51,174 nt of DNA from Phycisphaerales bacterium (GCA_029260555.1 JAJDCZ010000037.1:1-51174); one strand, 5' to 3'; numbered from the stretch's first letter, positions 17,518 through 26,652 are shown. Translations and numbers: made by a program. The notes: a model not told the origin generated them from the letters alone.

Positions 17518-18570
17518 TCACTTTCCTTTACTTACAGGCGGGAGATCTGAAGCGGGTACAACTTTGTCAGCCGGCTCGTCCAGAAGCCTTTGTAATGCTT
17601 GACGATAGTGGTAGAGAGCCTGGTCCTTGTTCTCTTGTACTTCGTAGATGCGTCCCAGGTAGTAGTGTGTGCGGGCGGGATCTGGGTTGAGGATCAGTGC
17701 CTTGGTGAGTATACGCTGCGCCTGGTCATAATTGCCTTGGTGAAAGAGCAGGATGCCTTTGAGCAGCATCGCGTGTCGATGGCGAGCGTCTATCTTTTGA
17801 ACCTGAGCAATGTAATCACTCGCAGCCGTGAGCCGATCAAGATAGAGGTACAGATCAGCCAGGTCTAACCGAATATCAAGACTCTCTGAATCTTGCTCGA
17901 GTGCTTCGAGCAGTTCCTTCTCAGCGGTTTCATAAAGCCCTTTTTCTCGCATCAGCCGAGCAACTGCCCGATGACGCGATGTGATACTCTTTGGTGAACT
18001 CGTAGGCAGGCTCCGCGCCTTGAGATGCTCCTCAAGCCCGGCATCATCAAGCAAGCCTAGTGCATGACGAATGTACCCATCAATTACATGGGGATAGTTG
18101 GGGCTGTGAGTTGAGAGTGTATATTCAACTATTCCCTTTGGATCGATGATGAGTGTTGTTGGAAATGCGATCAGCCCCAGCTTGGCGTAGAGTGTGCGAT
18201 CAGGATCAAATGCCAGTGTCCCAGCGATTGCCTTCTCCTTCCAGAACTCGGCAAAGTAAACCGACTGGTCTGCATTGGCTGTGACAAAGAGCAACTCGAT
18301 CGGTTGGTCGCCCAGGTCTTTGATCACTTTGCTTGCATCAGCAACCGCCCGCTCTGAGCCTCGCTGTTTGGCAACAATATAGATGAGGACAACGACCTTG
18401 CCTTCATGCTGAGAGCTATCAGCCATTTCCCCAGCCATGGTTTTGAGCTGATAAGCCGGGAACATATCGCCCGGAGCAATCTTGTCACCAGGCTCAGCAT
18501 ATGCAGCTCCAAGAATACTACCCAGAGCAATGCAGATCCCGGTCAGTGTCAATTTCATGTGCTTGCTCAT
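17518..18570 (-). CDS. Thioredoxin-fold protein without CXXC, fused to TPR repeats
   Basis: 350 residues. A signal peptide (LTLTGICIALGSILGAAYA) is followed by a TlpA/thioredoxin-like domain, about residues 30-175. It keeps the hydrophobic strand VVVLIYIV and the cis-proline region AFPTTLIIDPKG. Where a redox CXXC would lie, the sequence reads AKQRGSER, so dithiol activity is not expected. Residues about 205-340 form tetratricopeptide repeats (ETAEKELLEALEQD; QAQRILTKALILNPDPARTH; QALYHYRQALQRL). It is tightly placed between resB and a multihaem cytochrome gene, with one-base stop/start overlap (TAATG) and a strong AGGAGG. It may be a periplasmic scaffold for cytochrome assembly. Confidence 0.82.
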   Translation of the reverse strand: MSKHMKLTLTGICIALGSILGAAYAEPGDKIAPGDMFPAYQLKTMAGEMADSSQHEGKVVVLIYIVAKQRGSERAVADASKVIKDLGDQPIELLFVTANADQSVYFAEFWKEKAIAGTLAFDPDRTLYAKLGLIAFPTTLIIDPKGIVEYTLSTHSPNYPHVIDGYIRHALGLLDDAGLEEHLKARSLPTSSPKSITSRHRAVARLMREKGLYETAEKELLEALEQDSESLDIRLDLADLYLYLDRLTAASDYIAQVQKIDARHRHAMLLKGILLFHQGNYDQAQRILTKALILNPDPARTHYYLGRIYEVQENKDQALYHYRQALQRLLDEPADKVVPASDLPPVSKGK

Positions 18571-20069
18571 TACTTAACCTCCTGTTGAGTTGATTCAACC
18601 CTGACCTTGCCGTCTATGAGTCTCGGCGTGTAGATAACCGGGTTGCTTCTGCTATATTCAAGACTTTGATGGCAGCCCGATGCACAACTCCCGCCATCGC
18701 CGATGCGTTGAAAATAAATCGGAAGTTCCCAACCACCGGGGCCAAACGGGACCGTGTCATGAAGATGCTGATCCCGATTGGCAGCATGAGAATCATGACA
18801 CACCGAGCATGTGCGTCCCTTGCGATCTCGATTGACATGGACGAAGTGCAAGTTCATGTCGCCATTGCGGAACTTGGTCACTGTGGTTGTATGCTCGTCG
18901 GTGACGAGTGATTTGTCATGACAGCCAAAGCACAGTGCATATTGGCTCTCGTCAAACGGAGCATAGAGTTTGCTGGAATAAGCACGCACCAGCAGTCGGC
19001 TGTTATCCCCGCCATGGATCTCGTGACAAGCGACACAGTTGCCCGATGCCACAGGACCATGCAAACTTGTCCCAGTCTCGATGATCGCCTGGATATTGGC
19101 GAGCCTGGTCCCATCCTCAAGCTCGATTTCCTCGTTATGGCATTCAAAGCACAATGCATCCACATTGTTCTTGAGCAATCGCGGATGATCACTGGCATGA
19201 GGCGAATGACAGTTCAAACAGGCACGCTCGGTAAGGATCGCACCGTGAGAAGTTGTTGCATTATCAATTGTTGTGTGTATGTCTTCATGACATCTCACAC
19301 ATAGTGCCACGGGCTCATCGATGAGCAAAGAGGCATTGTCAGTCGCATGAGGGTTGTGACAAAGCTGGCAATCGTTCAATGCCGGTTTATGAACCACCCT
19401 TGCTGTTTCTAGTTCTATATCCAGGGACACATGGCATCGCAGGCACATATCTCTCCCATCTGCTTCAAGTAGTTTACGATTTGGAGCAGAGTGAGGTTCG
19501 TGACATGCATTGCAGGCACCAGCCAATGCCGGGCCATGGATCAGGTTCCGAGCACCAACAAGATCATCATGACAACTCAGGCAAAGATCGCCGTAGTGCT
19601 CAGATTTCAAGAGGCTCGGTTCACTTCCGCCATGCGGATTGTGACATGGCAGACAGATCCCGCTCTGGAACGGTTTGTGAACCATCGAGTTCTCCGCTAT
19701 ATCAAACTCATGACAGAACACGCACAACCGCTCGGTCTCTCTGGCCAGTGAGTAGTTATGGAACTTGGGTTCGACCAGCACATGACAAGTATCACACGCA
19801 TTGACAAACATGGGACCGTGTAAAAACGAATATTCCTTCACTCCCGGATGACAATCTACCGCCATGCAACCCGCAAACTGAGCTTGCATCATCGGTGGTG
19901 AATTACCATCAGGTGTGTTGGCTAAAGCTCGCCTTATCGACTCAATGCGTGATTCAACGGGTTGCTCATCTTGCATGGGAGCAAATGCCAAAGACAATGC
20001 CAAGTACCCGCTCGCCAAGAGGAAAACGATGCCCCACCGAGCAATCAGTTTATAGCTCAATGGGTTCAT
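18570..20069 (-). CDS. Giant multihaem cytochrome c, up to 15 haems (paralogue A)
   Basis: 499 residues with an N-terminal hydrophobic signal or anchor (WGIVFLLASGYLALSLAFA). Thirteen CXXCH sites can be read: CDTCH, CVFCH, CLPCH, CLSCH, CNACH, CLRCH, CQLCH, CVRCH, CLNCH, CFECH, CVACH, CFGCH and CSVCH. A CX4CH site (CMAVDCH) stands at the N-terminal end and a CX3CH site (CASGCH) at the C-terminal end. Many pairs follow the doubled-CXXCH pattern (CLPCHNPHGG ... CLSCH). It is coupled to the thioredoxin-like gene and to the six-haem membrane cytochrome gene by one-base overlaps (GGAGG before the start). A role as electron conduit or store in the periplasm is inferred. It is a paralogue of the gene at 21662. 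Confidence 0.88.
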   Translation of the reverse strand: MNPLSYKLIARWGIVFLLASGYLALSLAFAPMQDEQPVESRIESIRRALANTPDGNSPPMMQAQFAGCMAVDCHPGVKEYSFLHGPMFVNACDTCHVLVEPKFHNYSLARETERLCVFCHEFDIAENSMVHKPFQSGICLPCHNPHGGSEPSLLKSEHYGDLCLSCHDDLVGARNLIHGPALAGACNACHEPHSAPNRKLLEADGRDMCLRCHVSLDIELETARVVHKPALNDCQLCHNPHATDNASLLIDEPVALCVRCHEDIHTTIDNATTSHGAILTERACLNCHSPHASDHPRLLKNNVDALCFECHNEEIELEDGTRLANIQAIIETGTSLHGPVASGNCVACHEIHGGDNSRLLVRAYSSKLYAPFDESQYALCFGCHDKSLVTDEHTTTVTKFRNGDMNLHFVHVNRDRKGRTCSVCHDSHAANRDQHLHDTVPFGPGGWELPIYFQRIGDGGSCASGCHQSLEYSRSNPVIYTPRLIDGKVRVESTQQEVK

Positions 20070-21511
20070 CAGCGATCCTCCAGCATCCGCAAGATCATGG
20101 GATCTTGCTCATCCTCAGCCAGTACATAGTGACATGCATTGCAATCGTTTGTGATCTGTAGCCCCTTCTCATCAACAAGCACCCCGTCGTGGCATCGGAA
20201 GCAAGCTGCGGTGTATGCTGTGGGATGTCCGATGAGTGATGGATAGGTATTCCACTGGATCTTCATCTCTGGATAGACATAGGTTGTGTGAAGGTCCTGA
20301 AGAATCGGAACGATCTCTTCAAGTGCATCAGCGTATTTGTTCCATGAGTCTGCAAATCGCTCACGATACAGTGCTGGCAACTCTGCGATTCCCGCTATCG
20401 CGTCATCGTGTGATTCATATTCTCTGGTGATGACTTCATGAGCAATCGATCGAATCCAGGGGATCGCTGGATCAATTGTTCCATCTGCCAGCAAAGCATC
20501 CACAGCCTTGTCTGGAGCAACAAACACATGCGTTGCGCGATTATGACAATCGACACAATCCATCACTCGCATGGATTCATGCCCATTATCTTGCTCAGCT
20601 TCGCCTGACGCATTTTCAGATCCTGGCCGGGTCCAAACCCGTGTTTCGCCATCCTTGCTGACGAGTTCAACTCGAACCACATGCTCGCGACGGCGATCCG
20701 TTGACCAATACCTGATTTCATGGTGCTCGTTGCTGTGCCAGTGAATCCCGCGCATCCCGTCGCCTCTGTCTGAGTCTTCTCCCAGTCGAAGATTCACGAC
20801 ACTGAATGTTTGTGTGTTGTTCTCGTCAAGCTCAAATCGCTCGATGACTTTGATCCGGTTCCCGTGATAGCTCTCCTCGCTATGGCACTCGCCACAAATA
20901 TGATCAGCTGGGCGCAAGTTGTGAATGGGTGTCTGGATCGGTCTTGAATAGTTGTCGAAAACAACTCCTGCAAGCTGGCGTGTGCCATCAAGCTTTGATT
21001 TGACAAGCCATCCAACCCCGGGACCAACATGGCATTCCACACATGAAATCCCGGCGTGGTGTGAGCGTTGATATACAGTGTATTCAGGAGACATCACCTG
21101 ATGGCATGTCAAACCGCAGAACTCTGCGGATTCCATGAAATGAATACTCCGGTACCCAACGAACGCAAATATCACGAAGTTGATCAAGGTGAGACTGAAT
21201 ATCAACCGGAACACATGCTTTCTACTCACGCGGCGAACAAGTTTGCCAACAGGATCATGGTGTGATTTACGAATACGCAGAAGCATCCCAATGGGGATAA
21301 GCACAAGGCCAAATGCAGCCATTCCCGGGAATAGGACATAGGCCACAATCCCAATGTACGGATTGCTCTCAAAGATGAGAAGCTCGCCTATGATGAGCAT
21401 TGCATCGGCACCGATAGCCGTGGTGACAAGAACAGCTCCCAGAATAGAGATCTTGCTCGTCGCCAAAATATCGAGAAAGGGCTTGATATGGATCATGTTC
21501 AACCATTTCAC
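20069..21511 (-). CDS. NapC/NirT-like membrane cytochrome c, six haem sites
   Basis: 480 residues. Three hydrophobic segments lie in the first 130 residues (ISILGAVLVTTAIGADAMLI; YIGIVAYVLFPGMAAFGLVL; LIFSLTLINFVIFAFVGY). Haem sites are one CX3CH (CGLTCH, just after the third segment) and five CXXCH (CVECH, CGECH, CVDCH, CFRCH, CNACH). The first part, with membrane anchor then haems and YQRSHHAGISCVECHVGPG, fits the NapC/NirT/NrfH family that oxidises quinol. The C-terminal extension with extra haems is longer than NapC (about 200 residues). No napC lies in the nap run, so this may be the quinol entry point for the multihaem cytochromes and perhaps NapA. Confidence 0.83.
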   Translation of the reverse strand: MKWLNMIHIKPFLDILATSKISILGAVLVTTAIGADAMLIIGELLIFESNPYIGIVAYVLFPGMAAFGLVLIPIGMLLRIRKSHHDPVGKLVRRVSRKHVFRLIFSLTLINFVIFAFVGYRSIHFMESAEFCGLTCHQVMSPEYTVYQRSHHAGISCVECHVGPGVGWLVKSKLDGTRQLAGVVFDNYSRPIQTPIHNLRPADHICGECHSEESYHGNRIKVIERFELDENNTQTFSVVNLRLGEDSDRGDGMRGIHWHSNEHHEIRYWSTDRRREHVVRVELVSKDGETRVWTRPGSENASGEAEQDNGHESMRVMDCVDCHNRATHVFVAPDKAVDALLADGTIDPAIPWIRSIAHEVITREYESHDDAIAGIAELPALYRERFADSWNKYADALEEIVPILQDLHTTYVYPEMKIQWNTYPSLIGHPTAYTAACFRCHDGVLVDEKGLQITNDCNACHYVLAEDEQDPMILRMLEDR

Positions 21512-21552
21512 CAGCTTGAAGCTCTCAAAACCGCGCGCTCGTCTGTCTGTAT

Positions 21553-21566
21553 TTCAAGACTTTGAA
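21553..21566. promoter_or_regulatory. Palindrome TTCAA-N4-TTGAA, possible FNR/CRP-type site
   Basis: A perfect 5+5 inverted repeat, TTCAA GACT TTGAA, lies between the divergent multihaem genes. FNR-family regulators bind TTGAT-N4-ATCAA, so the spacing fits and the half-sites differ at two positions. The place, between two divergently transcribed respiratory genes, suits an anaerobic regulator. It is an inference from one site only. Confidence 0.35.
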
Positions 21567-21661
21567 CCCGAGGTCTCGCAGGTATAAAACACCTGTGAAT
21601 CAAAATGTCCTGCAAATGGCGCACCAACCTGGCTTTCAAGACAAAGAGCTCAGTTCACATT

Positions 21662-23095
21662 ATGACGAGCCGCCCGCTTTCTCTAAAGCATCTGGTCACG
21701 CATGCTGTAGCGTTTGTGAACCTGCTAATTTTGAGCATGCTCCTTTGCATCCAAGGCTGCACAAAGGCACAGGCAGAATCCCATGCTGAATCTCAATCGG
21801 TCTCGCTCCAGCCGGATATGACCCTCGAAAACTACACTGCGGGATGCTCAACCGCTGGCTGTCACATGCAACTCACCAAATCAAAATGGGTGCACGCCCC
21901 GGTTGCGACAGGTGCTTGCTCAGTATGCCATCTCCCCATAGGTAAGTTTGATGCGCATCAGTTCGAGCCAACCACATCCGACAACTCAAGTTGTCGAGCA
22001 TGCCATACCTTTGACGATTCACCCAAGTCGATCCATGAACCGTTTGCACTCGGGACTTGTCAAGATTGTCACAATCCCCACGGCGGCGATCGCAAAAGCT
22101 TTATGCCCACCAAGACAACTCAGGCATTGTGTGTCACATGCCACGACGAGATCCCCAACAAATTCAAGCACCATCCGGTGAACCAGGGCGACTGTCAAAC
22201 TTGCCACGAAGCTCACCAGTCAAGCCATGAAAAACTGCTGGTCCAACCTCAGGCAAAACTCTGCCTGGGGTGTCATCAAGACATGGATCATGGCGATATC
22301 CTGGGCACATATTCAAGTACGCCCCAACCAGCGCAGATTCATGAACCAATGCTCAAAGAGGGCTGCATGGCATGCCATACTCCTCATGGCTCGACCGATC
22401 GTGCGCTGCTTGTCAGGGACCAGCGATCGGTGTGTATGGATTGCCATGAAGCTGTCATCAACGATTTGCCATTGGCTCAGAGCATCCACGGTGCATTCGA
22501 GGGTGAACAGGCATGTATGCAGTGCCATTCACCCCATGCCAGCGATCATGCGGGCTTACTCTCAGAGCCTTCAAACCAACTTTGCTTCACCTGTCATGAC
22601 AAAACCATCGAGTCTGCATCCGGTGGAATGATTCCAGACATGAAAAAACTGGTTGACGAGTCGCCGACAGTACATGCACCAGCGGCACTTGGCCAATGCA
22701 CGAGTTGCCATGAGTCACATTACTCTGCCCAGCATTCACTTTTGCGTGCCAGCTACCCGGATAAAGACTATTCCGTGTTTGAAGCTGAAAACTACGAGAT
22801 GTGTTTCGAGTGCCATGATTCGATCTTGATCGAAAGCGAGTTCACCATACACACTGGCTTTAGAGACGGCACCCAGAATCTCCACTACATGCATATCAAC
22901 CGAGAAAAAGGCAGGGCATGTGGGATTTGCCATCAGCCTCACGCTGGCTTGCTTCCCAAGTTGATGCGAGAACAGTTCCCCTTTGGTCCCGGGGGCTGGA
23001 ACTTGCCGATCGGCTTTGTCAAATCCGATACCGGCGGCTCATGCCTGTCCGCATGTCACGAAAAGCGCAGCTACGACAACTACCGCTCGCAATAA
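21662..23095 (+). CDS. Giant multihaem cytochrome c lipoprotein, up to 15 haems (paralogue B)
   Basis: 477 residues from the ATG at 21662; an in-frame ATG at 21605 would add 19 residues ahead of the signal. The signal ends in a lipobox-like LLCIQGC, suggesting a lipoprotein. Thirteen CXXCH sites are read (CSVCH, CRACH, CQDCH, CVTCH, CQTCH, CLGCH, CMACH, CMDCH, CMQCH, CFTCH, CTSCH, CFECH, CGICH), with CX4CH (CSTAGCH) first and CX3CH (CLSACH) last. Order, spacing and phrases (SPHASDH, FGPGGW.LPI, GGSC..CH near the end) match the protein at 18570-20069, so the two are paralogues. It is transcribed away from the minus-strand cytochrome genes. Confidence 0.88.
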   Translation: MTSRPLSLKHLVTHAVAFVNLLILSMLLCIQGCTKAQAESHAESQSVSLQPDMTLENYTAGCSTAGCHMQLTKSKWVHAPVATGACSVCHLPIGKFDAHQFEPTTSDNSSCRACHTFDDSPKSIHEPFALGTCQDCHNPHGGDRKSFMPTKTTQALCVTCHDEIPNKFKHHPVNQGDCQTCHEAHQSSHEKLLVQPQAKLCLGCHQDMDHGDILGTYSSTPQPAQIHEPMLKEGCMACHTPHGSTDRALLVRDQRSVCMDCHEAVINDLPLAQSIHGAFEGEQACMQCHSPHASDHAGLLSEPSNQLCFTCHDKTIESASGGMIPDMKKLVDESPTVHAPAALGQCTSCHESHYSAQHSLLRASYPDKDYSVFEAENYEMCFECHDSILIESEFTIHTGFRDGTQNLHYMHINREKGRACGICHQPHAGLLPKLMREQFPFGPGGWNLPIGFVKSDTGGSCLSACHEKRSYDNYRSQ

Positions 23096-23695
23096 GATGC
23101 TAGGAATGCAAAATCCAGTGTTTGCTGCACGAGTGGTTCTTAACACTAACTTCAACTGAGACAAAATCTCACTATAATTAAATCCTGGCCATGAATGCAT
23201 GATCTTCTTTAATTCCAAGCCAAATAAACACTTGCCTGATTCGCCATGGTAAGGTGGGATGTGCAAGCCGAGCCGCACGGGGGATACCTCAGGTTCTCAG
23301 GAGCCAATTGATTCATAGGAAAATCAATACTGCTCAAGAAGTGGCACTAAAATGGTTGAGGAAAATGTCAGGAATCGGTACAATACACGATGGATTCATT
23401 TTAGCATGAAAACCATATTTGACACGGAGCAATTGCGTGTGTGCCACATGAATAAATTGAAAATCATGGATAATCATGGCGGTCTACTGCCTGAGATGTG
23501 CGTGTATATATGGCAAACATTGGCCCCGGTAATCCCAGCAAGTCTTCCACTCGCTTGACATGTATCGGGCGGATATGGCCAGCTTGTGCAAGGTGTGTTC
23601 AGTTCTGCTTAGCTTTGTATTTCAGCAATCAATTGCGTCTCGTACACTCGGCGAACCGGTTTTGCGAGGTTGCCCAAATTCAGGAGTGTCAGACA
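23096..23695. other. 600-base stretch without a recognised gene
   Basis: Short open frames exist but none has a good ribosome binding site with a protein-like sequence. The stretch is AT-richer than its flanks. I see no clear RNA structure. It may hold the promoter of the propeller protein gene at 23696. Confidence 0.5.
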
Positions 23696-24988
23696 ATGGC
23701 AATGCATTTAAAAAACTGGATGTCCTCTGGATTAGTGCTCGGAGTTCTGGCGGTTTCGATCAGCACAGGGACTGTTCAAGGGCAGGTGAATAATGAAAAT
23801 GTAAAAATTCTCCCAACTGATGGTGCAGCAAACGACTATTTTGGCTGGTCCATCGCCATCGACAGCGGCATCGTCGCCATCGGGGCATGTTCGTCCAACG
23901 ACAATGGCGTTGAATCTGGTTCGGCGTATCTATTTAGTGCGTCTACTGGTTCTCAAATCTTCAAACTCCTCCCAAGCGACGGGGCGATGAATGACTATTT
24001 CGGCAACTCAATCGCCATTGACAACGGCATTGTTGCTGTAGGAGCACCGTATAACAATGATAATGGCACCGCTTCTGGTTCGGCGTATCTCTTTGATGCA
24101 TCCACCGGCATCCAGATCGCCAAACTCCTTCCCAGTGACGGTGCAGCAGAAGACTATTTCGGCTACTCCATCGCTATCAGCAATGGCATTGTCGCTGTCG
24201 GGGCGTTGTATGATGGTGACAATGGATTCAGATCTGGGTCAGCCTACCTTTTTGATGCATCCACTGGTCAGCAGATGGCCAAACTCCTCCCTCTTGACGG
24301 TGCAGCGGATGACCGCTTTGGTAACTCAATCGCCATTGACAATGGCATTGTCGCTGTGGGGGCGTTTCTTGACAACGACAATTCCGGCAACTCTGGCTCA
24401 GCCTATCTATTTAGTGCTTATACCGGTACACAGATCGCCAAACTCCTCCCTACCGATGGAGCGATTGATGACTGGTTCGGCTATTCCATCGCTATCGACA
24501 ATGGTGTCGTCGCTGTAGGTGCCAAGTATAATAACGATTTTGGCAATGACTCTGGGTCAGCGTATCTTTTCAATGCCTCTACCGGCGCTCAGATCGCCAA
24601 ACTCCTCCCCAGCGACGGCGCAGCGGATGACTGGTTCGGCTACTCCATCGCCATATCCAACGGTGTCGTAGCTGTTGGGGCGCTACTGGACGATGACAAT
24701 GGCTGGGCTTCCGGTTCGGCGTATCTATTTGATGCCTGCACCGGCATCCAGGTCGCCAAACTTCTCTCCAGCGATGGTGCGACGAATGACTATTTCAGCT
24801 GCTCAATTGACATCGACAATGGGGTTGTGGCAGTTGGAGTTATGTGGGATGGCGATAATGGCATTCAGTCTGGTTCAGCCTATGTCTTTGATGACAGCTG
24901 CCCTGCAGATCTCACAGGCGATGGTGTCGTTGATGTGCTGGACTACTTCGCATTTGTGACAGCCTTTGCTGCAGGTTGTTCGCAATAA
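23696..24988 (+). CDS. Secreted FG-GAP beta-propeller protein with dockerin-like C-terminus
   Basis: 430 residues from the ATG at 23696 (AGGAG nine bases upstream), with signal peptide SSGLVLGVLAVSISTGTVQG. Seven repeats of about 53 residues follow, each like KLLPSDGAADDYFGYSIAI then IVAVGA..D.DNG..SGSAYLFDASTG, the FG-GAP/integrin-type pattern expected to form a seven-bladed propeller. The repeats are also similar at DNA level. The protein ends CPADLTGDGVVDVLDYFAFV, a calcium-binding, dockerin-like EF-hand motif followed by a terminal Cys, seen in many secreted Phycisphaerae proteins. Function is probably extracellular binding; the ligand is unknown. Confidence 0.87.
   Translation: MAMHLKNWMSSGLVLGVLAVSISTGTVQGQVNNENVKILPTDGAANDYFGWSIAIDSGIVAIGACSSNDNGVESGSAYLFSASTGSQIFKLLPSDGAMNDYFGNSIAIDNGIVAVGAPYNNDNGTASGSAYLFDASTGIQIAKLLPSDGAAEDYFGYSIAISNGIVAVGALYDGDNGFRSGSAYLFDASTGQQMAKLLPLDGAADDRFGNSIAIDNGIVAVGAFLDNDNSGNSGSAYLFSAYTGTQIAKLLPTDGAIDDWFGYSIAIDNGVVAVGAKYNNDFGNDSGSAYLFNASTGAQIAKLLPSDGAADDWFGYSIAISNGVVAVGALLDDDNGWASGSAYLFDACTGIQVAKLLSSDGATNDYFSCSIDIDNGVVAVGVMWDGDNGIQSGSAYVFDDSCPADLTGDGVVDVLDYFAFVTAFAAGCSQ
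23799..24897 (+). repeat. Seven tandem ~159-bp coding repeats
   Basis: The FG-GAP units are near-copies in DNA (recurring aaactcctcccc..gacgg, ttcggctactccatcgc, tctggttcggcgtatct), with a period of about 159 bases. This points to repeat expansion by unequal recombination. The last unit is the most diverged (YFSCSIDI). Confidence 0.8.
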
Positions 24989-25014
24989 ACAAACAGTTTG
25001 ACTCTTTATTGAGT

Positions 25015-25059
25015 GGGATCTCTGATCACATGCCAAGCTCGTTCATGATCAGAGATTCC
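25015..25059. terminator. Inverted repeat between convergent genes, likely bidirectional terminator
   Basis: ATCTCTGATCA (25018-25028) and TGATCAGAGAT (25046-25056) are perfect 11-bp arms around a 17-nt loop, extended by two further pairs past a mismatch. It lies between the ends of the propeller gene and the minus-strand oxidoreductase gene. The T-run is poor, so terminator function is inferred from place and structure. Confidence 0.6.
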
Positions 25060-25238
25060 AATATTTTAACCAACAGCAAGCCAATCACGAATAAGTAAGC
25101 AATCAATCCCGCAGGATGAGACTATAAAAAATCAGGAGCAGGTGCATATGCACTTGATCGGGTAATCAAATTTCCCCAAACTATCATAATTGCCGCTCGA
25201 GTTCAGCGAGCTGTAGAATCATCTCCAGCATTGAATCG

Positions 25239-26390
25239 TCAGAGCGTCATCAACTGGTATTGATACGCGATGTCGCGTTTTTTGTGTTCTGCAAGGACAT
25301 GGTCTACCAACCCCGCTTGTGAGCCGATGAGTTCTGCGTTGATTACGCCGGGCATATTCAGGTCGCCCTTGGCAATCATCCGTGCGATGATTGCACAAGG
25401 GAATGCCGTTGTGCGAGACATGCTCGTTGCCCCCTGGTTGTAGTAATCAAGCAAGTCCCACTGATGCCTCACCTTTGCCCCAGTATCGTTCAACCCATCG
25501 ACAATGATCCGCATGATCGTCAGGTCTTCTTCAGCGTCCTCGTAGGTCCATTTGGGAAACATCAATGTACTGATGACATCCAGAGGCCTGACACTCCCGC
25601 CATCAACCTCGATCCGATCCTGGCTGAACAACCCCGTCTCACGAAAGACACGCATCAGTTCGATATGCCCCGGATAGCGCAGCGTCTTTTCTTTCATGAA
25701 AGGCACATCCATAGTGTACGCCAGACTTCGCAAGCCATCGGTGTTAAATGATTCGAGTGTGCCCAGCCCGTCGAACTCCATGAGTTCAGGTTCGCTGAGT
25801 GCTTCGCGAACGACGATCTCGCCATGCTCGACGATTCGTGATGGGCGTGTGTATTCTTCGAGCACATCCGCAGGCGAAAATCCTGCTTTATACTCAAAGG
25901 GCCAACTGCGTTTTCGTGGCAACCCACCCACATAAATCTCAATATTCTGACATTCCTTGAGCATGCTGGCACCATACCCCGCGAGCATGTTGCTCATCCC
26001 TGGTGCGACGCCGCAGTCTACAACCGCGGTTACGCCGTGTTGCTTTGCAAGTGCATCAAGATCCCAGGCGTCTTCAGGCATGAACGAGATATCAGCAAAG
26101 TTCTTGCCAGATTCGATTATCGCCCGCAATGACTGAAACCCGATTCGGCTGGCCAACGCTCCCAGTACGATGTCAAAGTCAGCAATAGTCTGCTTGAGCA
26201 CATCAACATTTCCAAGATCCGCAGTCGCGGTCTTTAGATGTCCACCCATCTTGGCAGCATGCTGGGCAGCTCTCTCAAGAGCCTCAGGGTGGACATCCAC
26301 CAGCGTGACATCAAAGTCTGGATCAAGTGCGAGATCCGTCGCCATCACTGTTCCAACCATGCCCGCTCCCAGTACAACTGCCTTGGTCAT
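25239..26390 (-). CDS. Saccharopine dehydrogenase-like NAD(P)-binding oxidoreductase
   Basis: 383 residues from the ATG at 26390 (GGAGAAAG upstream); a longer in-frame start at 26432 is less likely. The N-terminus is a Rossmann fold (VVLGAGMVGTVMATDLALD) followed by FDVTLVDVHPEAL, and the family features VVDCGVAPGMSN and the C-terminal substrate domain are present. Members include saccharopine reductases and lysine 6-dehydrogenases and act on amino-acid substrates. The precise reaction is not clear from sequence. It is transcribed alone, divergent from the gene at 26653. Confidence 0.82.
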   Translation of the reverse strand: MTKAVVLGAGMVGTVMATDLALDPDFDVTLVDVHPEALERAAQHAAKMGGHLKTATADLGNVDVLKQTIADFDIVLGALASRIGFQSLRAIIESGKNFADISFMPEDAWDLDALAKQHGVTAVVDCGVAPGMSNMLAGYGASMLKECQNIEIYVGGLPRKRSWPFEYKAGFSPADVLEEYTRPSRIVEHGEIVVREALSEPELMEFDGLGTLESFNTDGLRSLAYTMDVPFMKEKTLRYPGHIELMRVFRETGLFSQDRIEVDGGSVRPLDVISTLMFPKWTYEDAEEDLTIMRIIVDGLNDTGAKVRHQWDLLDYYNQGATSMSRTTAFPCAIIARMIAKGDLNMPGVINAELIGSQAGLVDHVLAEHKKRDIAYQYQLMTL

Positions 26391-26652
26391 TAGTCTTTCT
26401 CCGATGAATGCCGTTCGTGTGGATTTGAACAATACTGTAGATATGCCAGCAGCAAAAAGGCAGTCAACGAGTTGAAATCTAGAGCCAGACTATTTGATGC
26501 TCAATCAAGATGACCAAGAGATCATCCTGTCAGTTCTGGCAGTTGTGTGGATCCCTTCACAGGTCAGAACAGGCCTGTGCTTGCCTGAGCTAGAATAGTT
26601 AAGTATCTGGATGCATGAACTGGGGATGATTTGGTCTGGCCCAAAGAGAGCA

